DNA from: Shewanella benthica
GTDB taxonomy: Bacteria; Pseudomonadota; Gammaproteobacteria; Enterobacterales; Shewanellaceae
NCBI GenBank assembly: GCA_023284085.1
Contig: JAKVHY010000034.1
Location: forward strand, 1-63,056
DNA length: 63,056 nucleotides
Reading direction: 5' to 3'
The notes beneath the pieces are model-generated. The model was not told where the DNA came from. It did no database searches and saw only the letters and a program-made list of their open reading frames with translations. Made by a program: the position numbers and the translations under genes. This document shows positions 1-7,843 of the stretch, in pieces (within the stretch, counting starts at the first letter, position 1; every line of letters starts with the position of its first letter).

Positions 1-70
1 CCTGATTTTAGAACCTCGGCGAACTCGGTCTTACCCTAGGACGGTCAAGCGCAGACCTCAGAAATATGCC

Positions 71-109
71 AGAAATAAAAAATGCCAGTAAGCTTAACTT
101 ACCGGCATT
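71..109 (-). terminator. Rho-independent terminator downstream of dnaN
   Basis: On the minus strand a 12-bp stem (positions 98-109 with 81-92, one G-U pair) encloses a 5-nt loop and is followed by a U-rich tract at 72-80. It lies 55 bp beyond the dnaN stop, so dnaN transcription probably ends or is attenuated here. The usual next gene, recF, is not visible. Positions 1-70 hold no gene; they loosely resemble the CCTAGG/AAGACCGA-type repeat seen at 7.3 kb. Confidence 0.8.
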
Positions 110-163
110 ACTGCGTTAGCAGCCTCTTCAATATTAATTTGGGTTGTTCCAGTCGAATTAAGA

Positions 164-1264
164 CTAGAGCCTCATCGGCATAACCACATACATAGAATTT
201 TCTTCGATATGATTCTCGATCAGCGCACTGGAGTTGCCATCGATAAGCGTGATGCGTACATCGTCTGAAGGTAAGTTATTGAGCACGTCCAACAAGTAAC
301 TGACATTGAAGCCTATTTCCAATGGAGTGTTATCATATTCCACGTCTATGATCTCCTCGGCTTCTTCCTGCTCAGGGTTATTCGCGGTTATCTTAAGTAG
401 ATTATTTTCCAGCTGTACTCGCACACCACGGAACTTCTCATTCGACAGGATAGAGGCGCGCAGCAGAGCCTGCTTAAGTTGGTTTCTACTGGCAATGACA
501 ACTTTATCGCCACCCTTAGGCAAGACTCGACGGTAATCGGGGAAACGCCCATCCACTAGCTTACTGGTCAACACGGCACTCGATGTCGTCGCACGTATGG
601 CATTATCACCGATGGCGATAGTCACATCTAAATCTTCACCTTCGAACAGACGTTGCAGCTCGATAACACCCTTACGGGGCACAATCACTTGCTTCTCTGG
701 CAGAGTCGCCTCAATTTGACGATGGCTCAAGGCCAAACGATGACCGTCGGTGGCTATGGCACGCAGTGTATTGCCATCGGTTTCCAGTAGCAGACCGTTA
801 AGGTAATAACGCACATCTTGGTTAGCCATGGAGAACTGAGTCGCATCGATGATCGACTTGAGTATGCCCTGCTTGATGGTAAATTCGATATCAGACTCGA
901 AAGCCTCTACATTGGGATACTCTTCCGCCGGCAGTGTCGCTAAGGTAAAGCGACTGCGGCCGGATCTGAGTAACAGGCGATTTTCCTGTTGTTCAATTTT
1001 TATCTCGACCTGATCGGGGAGTGATTTAACGATATCGAGAAATTTCTTCGCCGGAACGGTAGTACGCCCCTCTTGAATATCACCTTCTAACTGAACCTGA
1101 CCGACTAATTCGACCTCAAGGTCGGTACCTGTCATCTTAAGTGTGTGACCACTTACTTCAACTAAGAGGTTTGCCAGAATAGGCAAGTTATGTCGTCTCT
1201 CCACCGCTCCATTAACTAATTGCAGCGGCTTTAATAGGGCATCCCTATCAATTGAAAATTTCAT
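164..1264 (-). CDS. dnaN: DNA polymerase III beta subunit (sliding clamp)
   Basis: The ring-shaped processivity clamp that tethers DNA polymerase III to DNA at the fork. The protein is 366 aa from ATG at 1264, the same length as the E. coli protein, and begins MKFSIDRDALLKPLQLVNG. It keeps family landmarks such as RSGRSRF, DVRYYLNG, ATDGHRLA, LVDGRFPDYRRV and the C-terminal YVVMPMRL. An in-frame TTG at 1273 would add three residues, but the GGGA ribosome-binding site fits the ATG better. It follows dnaA by 19 bp and is probably co-transcribed with it. Identification is essentially certain; only the start is open. Confidence 0.98.
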   Translation of the reverse strand: MKFSIDRDALLKPLQLVNGAVERRHNLPILANLLVEVSGHTLKMTGTDLEVELVGQVQLEGDIQEGRTTVPAKKFLDIVKSLPDQVEIKIEQQENRLLLRSGRSRFTLATLPAEEYPNVEAFESDIEFTIKQGILKSIIDATQFSMANQDVRYYLNGLLLETDGNTLRAIATDGHRLALSHRQIEATLPEKQVIVPRKGVIELQRLFEGEDLDVTIAIGDNAIRATTSSAVLTSKLVDGRFPDYRRVLPKGGDKVVIASRNQLKQALLRASILSNEKFRGVRVQLENNLLKITANNPEQEEAEEIIDVEYDNTPLEIGFNVSYLLDVLNNLPSDDVRITLIDGNSSALIENHIEENSMYVVMPMRL

Positions 1265-1283
1265 CAGTTTCAATTTCCCAGAT

Positions 1284-2672
1284 TTATGAAGACAACGTAC
1301 GGATCAAGTTAGCATAATCTTCTTTGATATCATGATTTTCTTCGCGCAACTGTTTAATTCTACGACATGCATGTAAAACAGTTGTATGGTCACGACCACC
1401 AAAAGCATCCCCTATCTCAGGTAAACTCTGGTTGGTTAACTCTTTCGATAGCGCCATAGCCACCTGACGAGGTCTGGCGACACTACGCGAACGACGCTTA
1501 GACAGCATATCGGCCATCTTGATCTTATAATATTCGGCAACAGTCTTCTGAATGTTATCTATGGTGACTAATTTTTCCTGCAGCGCCAGCAGATCTCGCA
1601 AGGCTTCGCGGACGAAATCGATAGTGATTGGGCGACCGGTAAAATTAGCATTCGCGATGACTCGATTCAATGCACCTTCGAGCTCACGAACATTAGAACG
1701 TAATCGCTTAGCGATGAAGAAAGCGACTTCATCGGGTAGATTGACACCACTCTCCTGCGCCTTACGCATCAGGATGGCCACACGAGTCTCTAATTCAGGA
1801 GGCTCGATCGCAACGGTCAAGCCCCAACCGAAACGAGACTTGAGACGATCTTCTACACCATCGATCTCTTTCGGGTATTTATCTGAGGTCAAGATCACCT
1901 GATGATTACCTTCCAATAACGCATTGAAGGTATGGAAGAACTCTTCCTGGGATCTGTCTTTATTGGCAAAGAATTGAATATCATCGATAAATAATGCATC
2001 GACGCTACGGTAATAACGTTTGAACTCTTCGATGGCATTATTCTGCAGGGCTTTCACCATATCCTGAACGAAACGCTCAGAATGCATGTAGACCACTTTG
2101 GCATTGGGATTATTCTTGATGATGGCATTACCCACAGCATGCAACAGGTGAGTCTTACCTAGACCTGTACCGCCATAAAGGAATAACGGGTTGTAAGCAC
2201 CACCAGGATTTTCGGCGACTTGCTGCGCTGCAGCCTTGCCTAATTGGTTCGATTTACCCTCGACAAAGTTGTCAAACTGATAAGCCGGATTAATATTACT
2301 TCTGTGATTCGCCATGATAGCCGGTTCGGGCATATTCACATTAAATGAAGTCCTGGTCGGCCTGGTATTCATCTGAACTCTCGGGGGAGCCATTGCAGGC
2401 ATCGCCTGAACCGGGCGTGGAGCCGCAGGCTTACTGCCTATATCGAAACGTAACTTAGGCGCATCACTACCTAACTGCTCAGTAAAAAACTGATTAATGA
2501 TGTTGATATACTTGTCTCTGACCCAGTCGAGTACGAAACGATTCGGCGCGTAGAGAACGAGTGTGTCCCCTTCCATTTCTGCTTGTAACGGTCTGATCCA
2601 CATACTGAATTGTTGAGATGATAGCTCATCTTGTAGTCGCCCGAGACATTGCTGCCAAAGTGTAACCGCCAC
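1284..2672 (-). CDS. dnaA: Chromosomal replication initiator DnaA
   Basis: The AAA+ initiator that binds DnaA boxes and melts oriC. The 462-aa protein starts with GTG (GGGGAT ribosome-binding site 10 nt upstream). Domain I spans about residues 1-80 and is followed by a Pro/Met/Arg-rich linker (about 80-130). The AAA+ core has Walker A GGTGLGKTH near 167 and Walker B LFIDDIQF near 228. The C-terminal DNA-binding domain carries the DnaA signature GGRDHTTVLHACRRI near 420. A near-consensus DnaA box overlaps the ribosome-binding site and more boxes lie upstream, which suggests autoregulation. It is divergent from rpmH, the standard arrangement in gammaproteobacteria. Confidence 0.99.
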   Translation of the reverse strand: MAVTLWQQCLGRLQDELSSQQFSMWIRPLQAEMEGDTLVLYAPNRFVLDWVRDKYINIINQFFTEQLGSDAPKLRFDIGSKPAAPRPVQAMPAMAPPRVQMNTRPTRTSFNVNMPEPAIMANHRSNINPAYQFDNFVEGKSNQLGKAAAQQVAENPGGAYNPLFLYGGTGLGKTHLLHAVGNAIIKNNPNAKVVYMHSERFVQDMVKALQNNAIEEFKRYYRSVDALFIDDIQFFANKDRSQEEFFHTFNALLEGNHQVILTSDKYPKEIDGVEDRLKSRFGWGLTVAIEPPELETRVAILMRKAQESGVNLPDEVAFFIAKRLRSNVRELEGALNRVIANANFTGRPITIDFVREALRDLLALQEKLVTIDNIQKTVAEYYKIKMADMLSKRRSRSVARPRQVAMALSKELTNQSLPEIGDAFGGRDHTTVLHACRRIKQLREENHDIKEDYANLIRTLSS

Positions 2673-2945
2673 GTACTTATCCCCAAAAGATCATACAAAG
2701 ATGTGTATTCTATAGTGAGACCACTAGGATCGCCATCCTTATAATATAATTATCCCCAGATAGATCAGCTTTAACATTTGATACAGATCCAAAAGGATCT
2801 ACAGCGATCTAATTATTTTAAAAAAGCGGCAAAACCAGCTTTATAAAGCGATCCGAATCGATCTATAATTAGCTGGCCTAGATCGGCTGAATGATCACTG
2901 GATCCACAAGATGTAGTGGTCATGCACAGAGTTATCCACAACTTC
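2673..2945. promoter_or_regulatory. dnaA upstream region: GATC cluster with DnaA boxes
   Basis: Eleven GATC sites lie between 2689 and 2904, where about one is expected by chance. There is a perfect DnaA box TTATCCACA at 2932-2940 and two boxes with one mismatch (TTATCCCCA) at 2677-2685 and 2750-2758. A short A/T run sits at 2811-2825. Seen directly: the site clustering. Known: the E. coli dnaA promoter has a DnaA box and GATC sites used for autoregulation and SeqA/Dam control, and in Pseudomonas the origin itself lies between dnaA and rpmH. Inference: dnaA regulation, possibly with residual origin function. Confidence 0.75.
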
Positions 2946-3012
2946 TGGTGGATTTGACTAGGTCGGCTAGAAAATAAATGGCTAGAATTTTGTCACTTGA
3001 TGCGTTTGCTTG

Positions 3013-3041
3013 TTGACGGGCATAGTTAAAGTGATTACAAT
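3013..3041 (+). promoter_or_regulatory. Probable sigma-70 promoter of rpmH-rnpA
   Basis: A -35 element TTGACG (3013-3018) and a -10 element TACAAT (3036-3041) are separated by 17 bp. They lie 78 bp upstream of the rpmH start in the expected orientation. The stretch 2946-3119 otherwise holds no gene. Confidence 0.65.
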
Positions 3042-3119
3042 TCGGCCTCTTTTTTACCCCTATTCCTCAATTTTGAGAATTTGGGTTTTGTTCAACTAAC
3101 ATAAAGACGGATTGCCACA

Positions 3120-3257
3120 ATGAGTAAACGTACTTTTCAACCAAGCAACCTAAAGCGCAAGCGTTCTCACGGATTCCGCGCTCGTATGGCTACAGTTGGA
3201 GGCCGCAAGGTCCTAGCTCGTCGTCGTGCTAAAGGTCGCGCTCGTCTTTCTGCTTAA
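3120..3257 (+). CDS. rpmH: Ribosomal protein bL34
   Basis: Small, very basic protein of the large ribosomal subunit. It is 45 aa, begins [20 protein letters not shown] and ends [13 protein letters not shown], which is the complete bL34 signature. Codon use is biased toward preferred codons, as expected for a highly expressed ribosomal protein. It opens the rpmH-rnpA-yidD-yidC cluster, divergent from dnaA, and lies 8 bp upstream of rnpA, so the two are surely co-transcribed. Confidence 0.98.
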
Positions 3258-3265
3258 CAGTAGAA

Positions 3266-3628
3266 ATGCAAGTGACTAGCTATACCTTTACGCGGGAGTT
3301 ACGTTTGTTAACTCCCGCGCAATTCAAATCTGTATTTGCAAAACCTATCAAAGCTTCTTCCGCTGAAATAACCTTACTTGCTATTCCGAATTCTGAGCAA
3401 CATCCGCGTATTGGATTAACTGTTGCTAAGCGTTTTGTTAAGAAAGCCCACCAGCGAAACAGAATTAAACGTATCATCCGCGATAACTTTCGTTTGCATC
3501 AGCACGAATTACCTCCGGTCGATATTGTCGTTTTGGTCAGAAATGGCGTTGTAGAGATGGAAAATGCAGAACTCCATAAATTGGTAGAAAAGCTATGGCG
3601 AAAACTCAGTCGCCGCTACAATGGCTAG
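3266..3628 (+). CDS. rnpA: Ribonuclease P protein component
   Basis: Protein cofactor of RNase P, which helps the catalytic RNA remove 5' leaders from pre-tRNAs. The protein is 120 aa. It shows the basic RNR signature in the form QRNRIKRIIRDNFR near residues 61-74, preceded by RIGLTVAKRFVKKAH. ATG at 3266 is taken as the start; GTG at 3272 is a possible alternative, and no strong ribosome-binding site separates them. The 3' end overlaps yidD by 34 bp in another frame, as is common in this cluster. Confidence 0.97.
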   Translation: MQVTSYTFTRELRLLTPAQFKSVFAKPIKASSAEITLLAIPNSEQHPRIGLTVAKRFVKKAHQRNRIKRIIRDNFRLHQHELPPVDIVVLVRNGVVEMENAELHKLVEKLWRKLSRRYNG

Positions 3629-3852
3629 CAACCACGATTATTCGTGGCTACCAAATCTTTATCAGTCCCCTGCTGGGGGCTAATAAGTGCCGCTTTCATC
3701 CAACATGCTCATATTATGCTATCGAAGCCATTCGTTTGCATGGATTTGTAAAAGGTAGTTGGCTTACAGCAAAACGCGTATTAAAATGTCACCCTTTGCA
3801 TCCGGGCGGTATCGACCCCGTCCCCTCAAAAAAACACAGGTGTAATAAATAG
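3595..3852 (+). CDS. yidD: Membrane protein insertion efficiency factor YidD
   Basis: Small membrane-associated protein thought to assist YidC-dependent insertion of inner-membrane proteins. It is 85 aa with an amphipathic N-terminal segment (IIRGYQIFISPLLGANKC). The family cysteine block CRFHPTCSYYAIEAI follows, then a second block CHPLHPGGIDPVP near the C terminus. It starts inside rnpA (34-bp overlap) and ends 3 bp before yidC, so rnpA, yidD and yidC look translationally linked. Confidence 0.95.
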   Translation: MAKTQSPLQWLATTIIRGYQIFISPLLGANKCRFHPTCSYYAIEAIRLHGFVKGSWLTAKRVLKCHPLHPGGIDPVPSKKHRCNK

Positions 3853-3855
3853 GCT

Positions 3856-5490
3856 ATGGAATCTCAACGCAATATATTGCTTATCGGTCTGCTTTTTGTC
3901 AGCTTTTTGCTTTGGCAACAGTGGCAGATGGATCAAGCTCCACAACCAGTGGCTACTGAAACAAGTTCGGTAACGACTCCATCAAATGCTACAGACGCGC
4001 ACAGTTCTGATGTTCCAGATGCAGATTCAGCGCTTCCAGCTGCAATTGTCGCGTCGAAAGAATTGATCACTGTAACTACCGACCAATTAGTCATCAAGAT
4101 TAACCCTATTGGTGGTGATATCGTCTACTCGGCCCTGGTTGAACATAAACTAGAGCTGGAAAATGAGGAACCATTCGTTCTTCTGGAACAGACTCAAGAT
4201 ATTAACTACATAGCTCAGAGTGGTCTTATCGGTCGTGATGGTATCGACAGCAGTGTTAAGGGCCGTGCTCACTTCGATAGTGCATCACGCGACTACACCA
4301 TGTCTGCGGGTCAGGAAACTCTAGAAGTGCCCTTGACCTATGTTGCTGACAACGGTGCTAGCTACACTAAGATGTTTATCTTCCACCGTGGTCAATTCAA
4401 AATTGATGTGGACTATGTGATCGACAACACCACAGATAAGCAGCTGCAAGTGCAGATGTACGGTCAGATCAAGCACAGCATCAAGGAAAGCGAAAGCAGC
4501 ATGATGATGCCGACTTACCGTGGTGCCGCCTTCTCGACTTCAGACATTCGTTACGAGAAGTACAGTTTCGATGATATGGCTGACAAGAACCTGGATAAGA
4601 AGACGCTAGGTGGTTGGGCAGCTATGCTGCAACACTACTTCGTTTCAGCCTGGATACCACCAGCTGACGACCAAAACACCATTTTCTCCAGCTTAAGTGC
4701 TGGCGGTCAGGCTAATATCGGTTTCCGTGGTGCCATCTATGATGTTGCGCCGGGTAGGACTCAGACTATCAATGCTCAGTTCTATGTTGGTCCTAAAGAT
4801 CAGGAAGCACTTTCTGCAATCTCGGACTCACTCAACTTAGTGGTTGATTATGGTTTCCTCTGGTGGATAGCCGTGCCTATCTACAAGTTACTCATGTTCT
4901 TCCAGTCGCTTGTGTCTAACTGGGGTCTGGCGATTATCCTTATTACGCTTACCGTGCGTGGTATGTTATTCCCGCTAACTAAGGCTCAGTACACCTCTAT
5001 GGCTAAGATGCGTAATCTACAGCCTAAGCTTGCAGAGATGAAAGAGCGTTTCGGCGATGACCGTCAGAAGATGGGTCAGGCCATGATGGAACTGTACAAG
5101 AAAGAGAAAGTTAACCCTATGGGTGGCTGTCTGCCTATCTTGCTACAGATGCCTATCTTCATCGCACTCTACTGGGTGCTAATGGAGAGTGTTGAATTGC
5201 GTCATGCACCATTCATGTTATGGATCATCGATTTATCGGTACAAGATCCTTACTACGTGATGCCAATTCTTATGGGTATCTCCATGTTCGTTATGCAGAG
5301 AATGCAGCCTATGGCACCGACCATGGATCCTATGCAACAGAAGATGATGCAATGGATGCCTGTAGTATTTACCGTGTTCTTCCTCTGGTTCCCTGCCGGT
5401 CTGGTACTTTACTGGTTAGTAGGTAACATAGTTGCGATCACGCAGCAGAAGATCATCTACGCGGGTCTGGCGAAGAAAGGCTTAAAATAA
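3856..5490 (+). CDS. yidC: Membrane protein insertase YidC
   Basis: Inner-membrane insertase that works alone or with SecYEG, for example on Fo subunits of ATP synthase. The protein is 544 aa. An N-terminal transmembrane segment (about 6-21) leads into a Pro/Ala/Ser-rich periplasmic linker and a large periplasmic beta domain (about 60-330). The conserved insertase core (about 345-535) contains the cytoplasmic coiled region with KAQYTSMAKMRNLQPK and the motif NPMGGCLPILLQMPIF. The C terminus is basic (AKKGLK). A terminator follows at 5517, so the rpmH-to-yidC unit probably ends here, before mnmE. Confidence 0.98.
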   Translation: MESQRNILLIGLLFVSFLLWQQWQMDQAPQPVATETSSVTTPSNATDAHSSDVPDADSALPAAIVASKELITVTTDQLVIKINPIGGDIVYSALVEHKLELENEEPFVLLEQTQDINYIAQSGLIGRDGIDSSVKGRAHFDSASRDYTMSAGQETLEVPLTYVADNGASYTKMFIFHRGQFKIDVDYVIDNTTDKQLQVQMYGQIKHSIKESESSMMMPTYRGAAFSTSDIRYEKYSFDDMADKNLDKKTLGGWAAMLQHYFVSAWIPPADDQNTIFSSLSAGGQANIGFRGAIYDVAPGRTQTINAQFYVGPKDQEALSAISDSLNLVVDYGFLWWIAVPIYKLLMFFQSLVSNWGLAIILITLTVRGMLFPLTKAQYTSMAKMRNLQPKLAEMKERFGDDRQKMGQAMMELYKKEKVNPMGGCLPILLQMPIFIALYWVLMESVELRHAPFMLWIIDLSVQDPYYVMPILMGISMFVMQRMQPMAPTMDPMQQKMMQWMPVVFTVFFLWFPAGLVLYWLVGNIVAITQQKIIYAGLAKKGLK

Positions 5491-5516
5491 GTCTGAGACC
5501 AAACAAGCGTTAACTG

Positions 5517-5557
5517 AAAAGCGGTTTAATACTTAGGTATTAACCGCTTTTTCTTTT
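5517..5557 (+). terminator. Rho-independent terminator after yidC
   Basis: An inverted repeat built on AAAGCGGTTTAATAC and GTATTAACCGCTTT, with one bulged base, is followed by a T-rich tract (TTTTTCTTTTT). It lies 27 bp past the yidC stop and 58 bp before mnmE, so mnmE probably has its own promoter or depends on readthrough. Confidence 0.85.
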
Positions 5558-5614
5558 TATGAGAGACTGAGTCTTTCCTTTTTAAATCCATTATTCAGCG
5601 TAGGAATCACAGTA

Positions 5615-6976
5615 ATGACAGCAGATACTATCGTGGCACAAGCCACCGCCCCAGGCCGTGGCGGTGTAGGCATCATACGTATCTCCGGCGATCAGGCTAG
5701 TGAAGTCGCTATGGCCATGATTGGGCGCATACCCAAGACGCGTTATGCCGATTACTGTGATTTTAAAACTGCCGATGGTGAAGTGATCGATCAAGGTATC
5801 GCCCTCTACTTTAAGGGACCCAACTCCTTCACCGGTGAAGATGTACTGGAACTACAGGGCCATGGTGGCCAGATAGTGCTGGATATGCTGATCAAGCGCG
5901 TGATGGAAACCAAGGGCATTCGCATCGCCAGACCTGGTGAATTCAGCGAACAAGCCTTCATGAACGACAAGTTAGATCTCACCCAAGCCGAAGCCATCGC
6001 CGATCTTATCGATGCCACCAGCGAACAAGCCGCTAAGAGCGCCCTGAACTCACTCCAGGGCGAGTTTTCGGCAGAAGTACATGCATTGGTCGAACAGGTC
6101 ACTAACTTGCGCCTATACGTCGAGGCAGCCATAGATTTCCCCGACGAAGAAGTAGACTTCCTCTCAGACGGTAAAATAGCCGGCTCACTCAACAAGATCA
6201 TCACCAAACTGGACTCGGTCAAGGCCAGCGCCAAGCAAGGTTCGATAATCCGTGAAGGCATGAAGGTAGTGATAGCCGGTCGACCCAATGCCGGTAAATC
6301 CAGCCTGCTTAACGCACTTGCGGGTAAAGAGTCTGCCATAGTCACCGAAGTTGCAGGCACCACCCGTGACGTACTGCGCGAGCATATCCATCTAGATGGC
6401 ATGCCATTGCACATCATAGACACAGCAGGCCTGCGTGAAACGGTCGATACCGTCGAGAAGATCGGCATAGAACGCGCCTGGGCCGAAATTGAAACAGCCG
6501 ATCAGGTGCTATTTATGGTCGATGGCACCACCACAGATGCCGTCGATCCACACGAGATCTGGCCAGATTTTATCGACCGTTTACCTAATAGACTCGGTAT
6601 CACAGTGGTGCGTAACAAGGCAGACCTCACAGGAGAGTCATTAGTTCTCACCGAAGATCACGGCCATCCCGTGTTCCGTATCTCGGCAAAAACAGGTTTA
6701 GGCATAGAAGAGCTCAAGCAACACCTTAAATCGCTTATGGGTTATCAGAGCAATCTCGAAGGCGGCTTTATCGCACGTCGTCGTCACTTAGAGGCGCTTG
6801 ATCTAGCCAGCAGCCACCTGATGTTAGGTAAAGAGCAGTTAGAAGTTTATCTGGCCGGTGAGCTATTAGCCGAAGAGCTACGCATGACGCAGCTAGCCTT
6901 ATCTGAGATCACAGGTAAGTTCACCTCAGACGATCTACTCGGTAAGATCTTCAGTTCATTCTGTATCGGGAAGTAA
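5615..6976 (+). CDS. mnmE: tRNA modification GTPase MnmE
   Basis: GTPase that with MnmG adds the carboxymethylaminomethyl group at wobble uridine 34 of certain tRNAs. It is 453 aa, the usual length. The N-terminal folate-binding domain begins MTADTIVAQATAPGRGGVGIIR. The inserted G domain shows G1 GRPNAGKSS near 222, TTRD near 250, DTAGLRET near 269 and NKAD near 334. The protein ends in the diagnostic CIGK, whose cysteine is functionally important. Start ATG has an AGGA ribosome-binding site. Its partner mnmG lies 22 kb away, on the far side of oriC. Confidence 0.98.
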   Translation: MTADTIVAQATAPGRGGVGIIRISGDQASEVAMAMIGRIPKTRYADYCDFKTADGEVIDQGIALYFKGPNSFTGEDVLELQGHGGQIVLDMLIKRVMETKGIRIARPGEFSEQAFMNDKLDLTQAEAIADLIDATSEQAAKSALNSLQGEFSAEVHALVEQVTNLRLYVEAAIDFPDEEVDFLSDGKIAGSLNKIITKLDSVKASAKQGSIIREGMKVVIAGRPNAGKSSLLNALAGKESAIVTEVAGTTRDVLREHIHLDGMPLHIIDTAGLRETVDTVEKIGIERAWAEIETADQVLFMVDGTTTDAVDPHEIWPDFIDRLPNRLGITVVRNKADLTGESLVLTEDHGHPVFRISAKTGLGIEELKQHLKSLMGYQSNLEGGFIARRRHLEALDLASSHLMLGKEQLEVYLAGELLAEELRMTQLALSEITGKFTSDDLLGKIFSSFCIGK

Positions 6977-6979
6977 AAA

Positions 6980-7320
6980 CCTAGGCAAAAGACGGACGCT
7001 GCGCTGTTCGACGGGCTATGCCCTGGTAAAGCCAAGACGACGCTACGCTAAATAAAGATCCTATCTCCCCTTTCGTCTTTCCGGCATGCTTCTGGCCGGA
7101 ATCCAGATCTTAGGCAAAAATCGGACGCTTCGCTGTTCGACGGGCTACGCCCTGTTAGAGCTAAGACGACGCTACGCTGCTCCTAGGAAAAGAAGGACGC
7201 TACGCTAATTAAAGTTCCTAGGTTCTAGGAACTAGATCCTGTCTCCCTCTTTTGTCTTTCCGGCATGCTTTTGGCCGGAATCCAGCGTTGCAGAAACTAG
7301 ATCCTAGGATAAGACCGACA
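6980..7320. repeat. Tandemly duplicated intergenic repeat after mnmE
   Basis: Two module types each occur twice. Module A, about 69 bp, starts TAGGCAAAA and contains the small palindromes GGGCTATGCCC or GGGCTACGCCC and GACGACGCTACGCT; copies are at 6982-7049 and 7111-7178. Module B, about 47 bp, has the form TCTTTCCGGCATGC...GGCCGGAATCCAG; copies are at 7060-7106 and 7238-7285. Partial CCTAGG/AAGACCGAC pieces follow to 7320. Module B resembles the TTTCCGGCGCAGGCCGGAATCC module in the 41-42 kb repeats, so this belongs to a dispersed family. No coding potential is apparent. Confidence 0.85.
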
Positions 7321-7429
7321 CGGCACTAATCGGCAAGATCCGGATTAAGCTGGACCTTAGGTAAACCCTGACTCAAAGCGAAACTCAAATTCGCTGTAGA
7401 ATATGCTTTATGCAGCTAAATTAGCCGAT

Positions 7430-7715
7430 AAAGTCACTATTTTAGGTGATAAAAATAGCAGATCTAAGTCTGTACATTTTTTGATCTCGATCAAAATAAT
7501 CAACAGACATATCAACAAGCAATCTAAAATTAGATCTTTTATTCAAATACCATGCAGATCAAAACCTAACGCATTGATATAAAACGAATCTCTTTGTGGA
7601 TAAACATATCGGTTTTACTTGTAAATTACAAAAATTAAGATCTTAGTTGAAAAGTTATACGCAAAACGAATTTTAATTCTGCAGATCAAAATCGATCTGA
7701 TCGAGCAAAGATCAA
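7430..7715. other. AT-rich GATC island with DnaA box (origin-like or DnaA/SeqA-binding region)
   Basis: This gene-free AT-rich stretch holds ten GATC sites between 7461 and 7713, a perfect DnaA box TGTGGATAA at 7595-7603 and a one-mismatch box TTATACGCA at 7655-7663. At 7533-7544 the sequence GATCTTTTATTC resembles the GATC-led 13-mers of the E. coli oriC unwinding element. The remaining gene-free sequence (7321-7430, 7716-7843) shows nothing else apart from the terminator at 7781. Function is inferred only: DnaA titration, SeqA binding, or a decayed or secondary origin. Confidence 0.5.
7481..7494. promoter_or_regulatory. FNR/EtrA-type palindrome
   Basis: TTGATCTCGATCAA matches the FNR consensus TTGAT-N4-ATCAA exactly and also resembles a CRP half-site pair. 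No plus-strand gene begins within several kb and the minus-strand gene to the right points toward it, so there is no obvious target. It may be a by-product of GATC density in this island. Confidence 0.2.
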
Positions 7716-7780
7716 AAACAATTTTTATAACTTCGATTCTTTGAGATTTATGCTCAATATATCTCTCAGAATTTAAGCTA

Positions 7781-7810
7781 GAAAATAAAAAAGTGGTCAT
7801 TAAAACCACT
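7781..7810 (-). terminator. Rho-independent terminator of the HrpB-like gene
   Basis: Read on the minus strand, AGTGGT and ACCACT form a 6-bp stem around a 7-nt loop and are followed by TTTTTTATTTT. It lies about 35 bp past the helicase stop codon. Confidence 0.75.
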
Positions 7811-7843
7811 CGATTACCACACCACTGAGCTAACCATTTCGGG

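Noticed and set aside
5806..6468. 220-codon frame opposite mnmE
   Set aside because: It is fully antisense to a certain gene, and its Ser/Arg/Pro-rich composition is typical of a shadow frame.
7814..7840. tRNA D-arm-like words on the minus strand (GGTTAGCTCAGTGGT)
   Set aside because: Only about 25 bases match; there is no acceptor stem, anticodon arm or T-arm around it, and a terminator follows at once.
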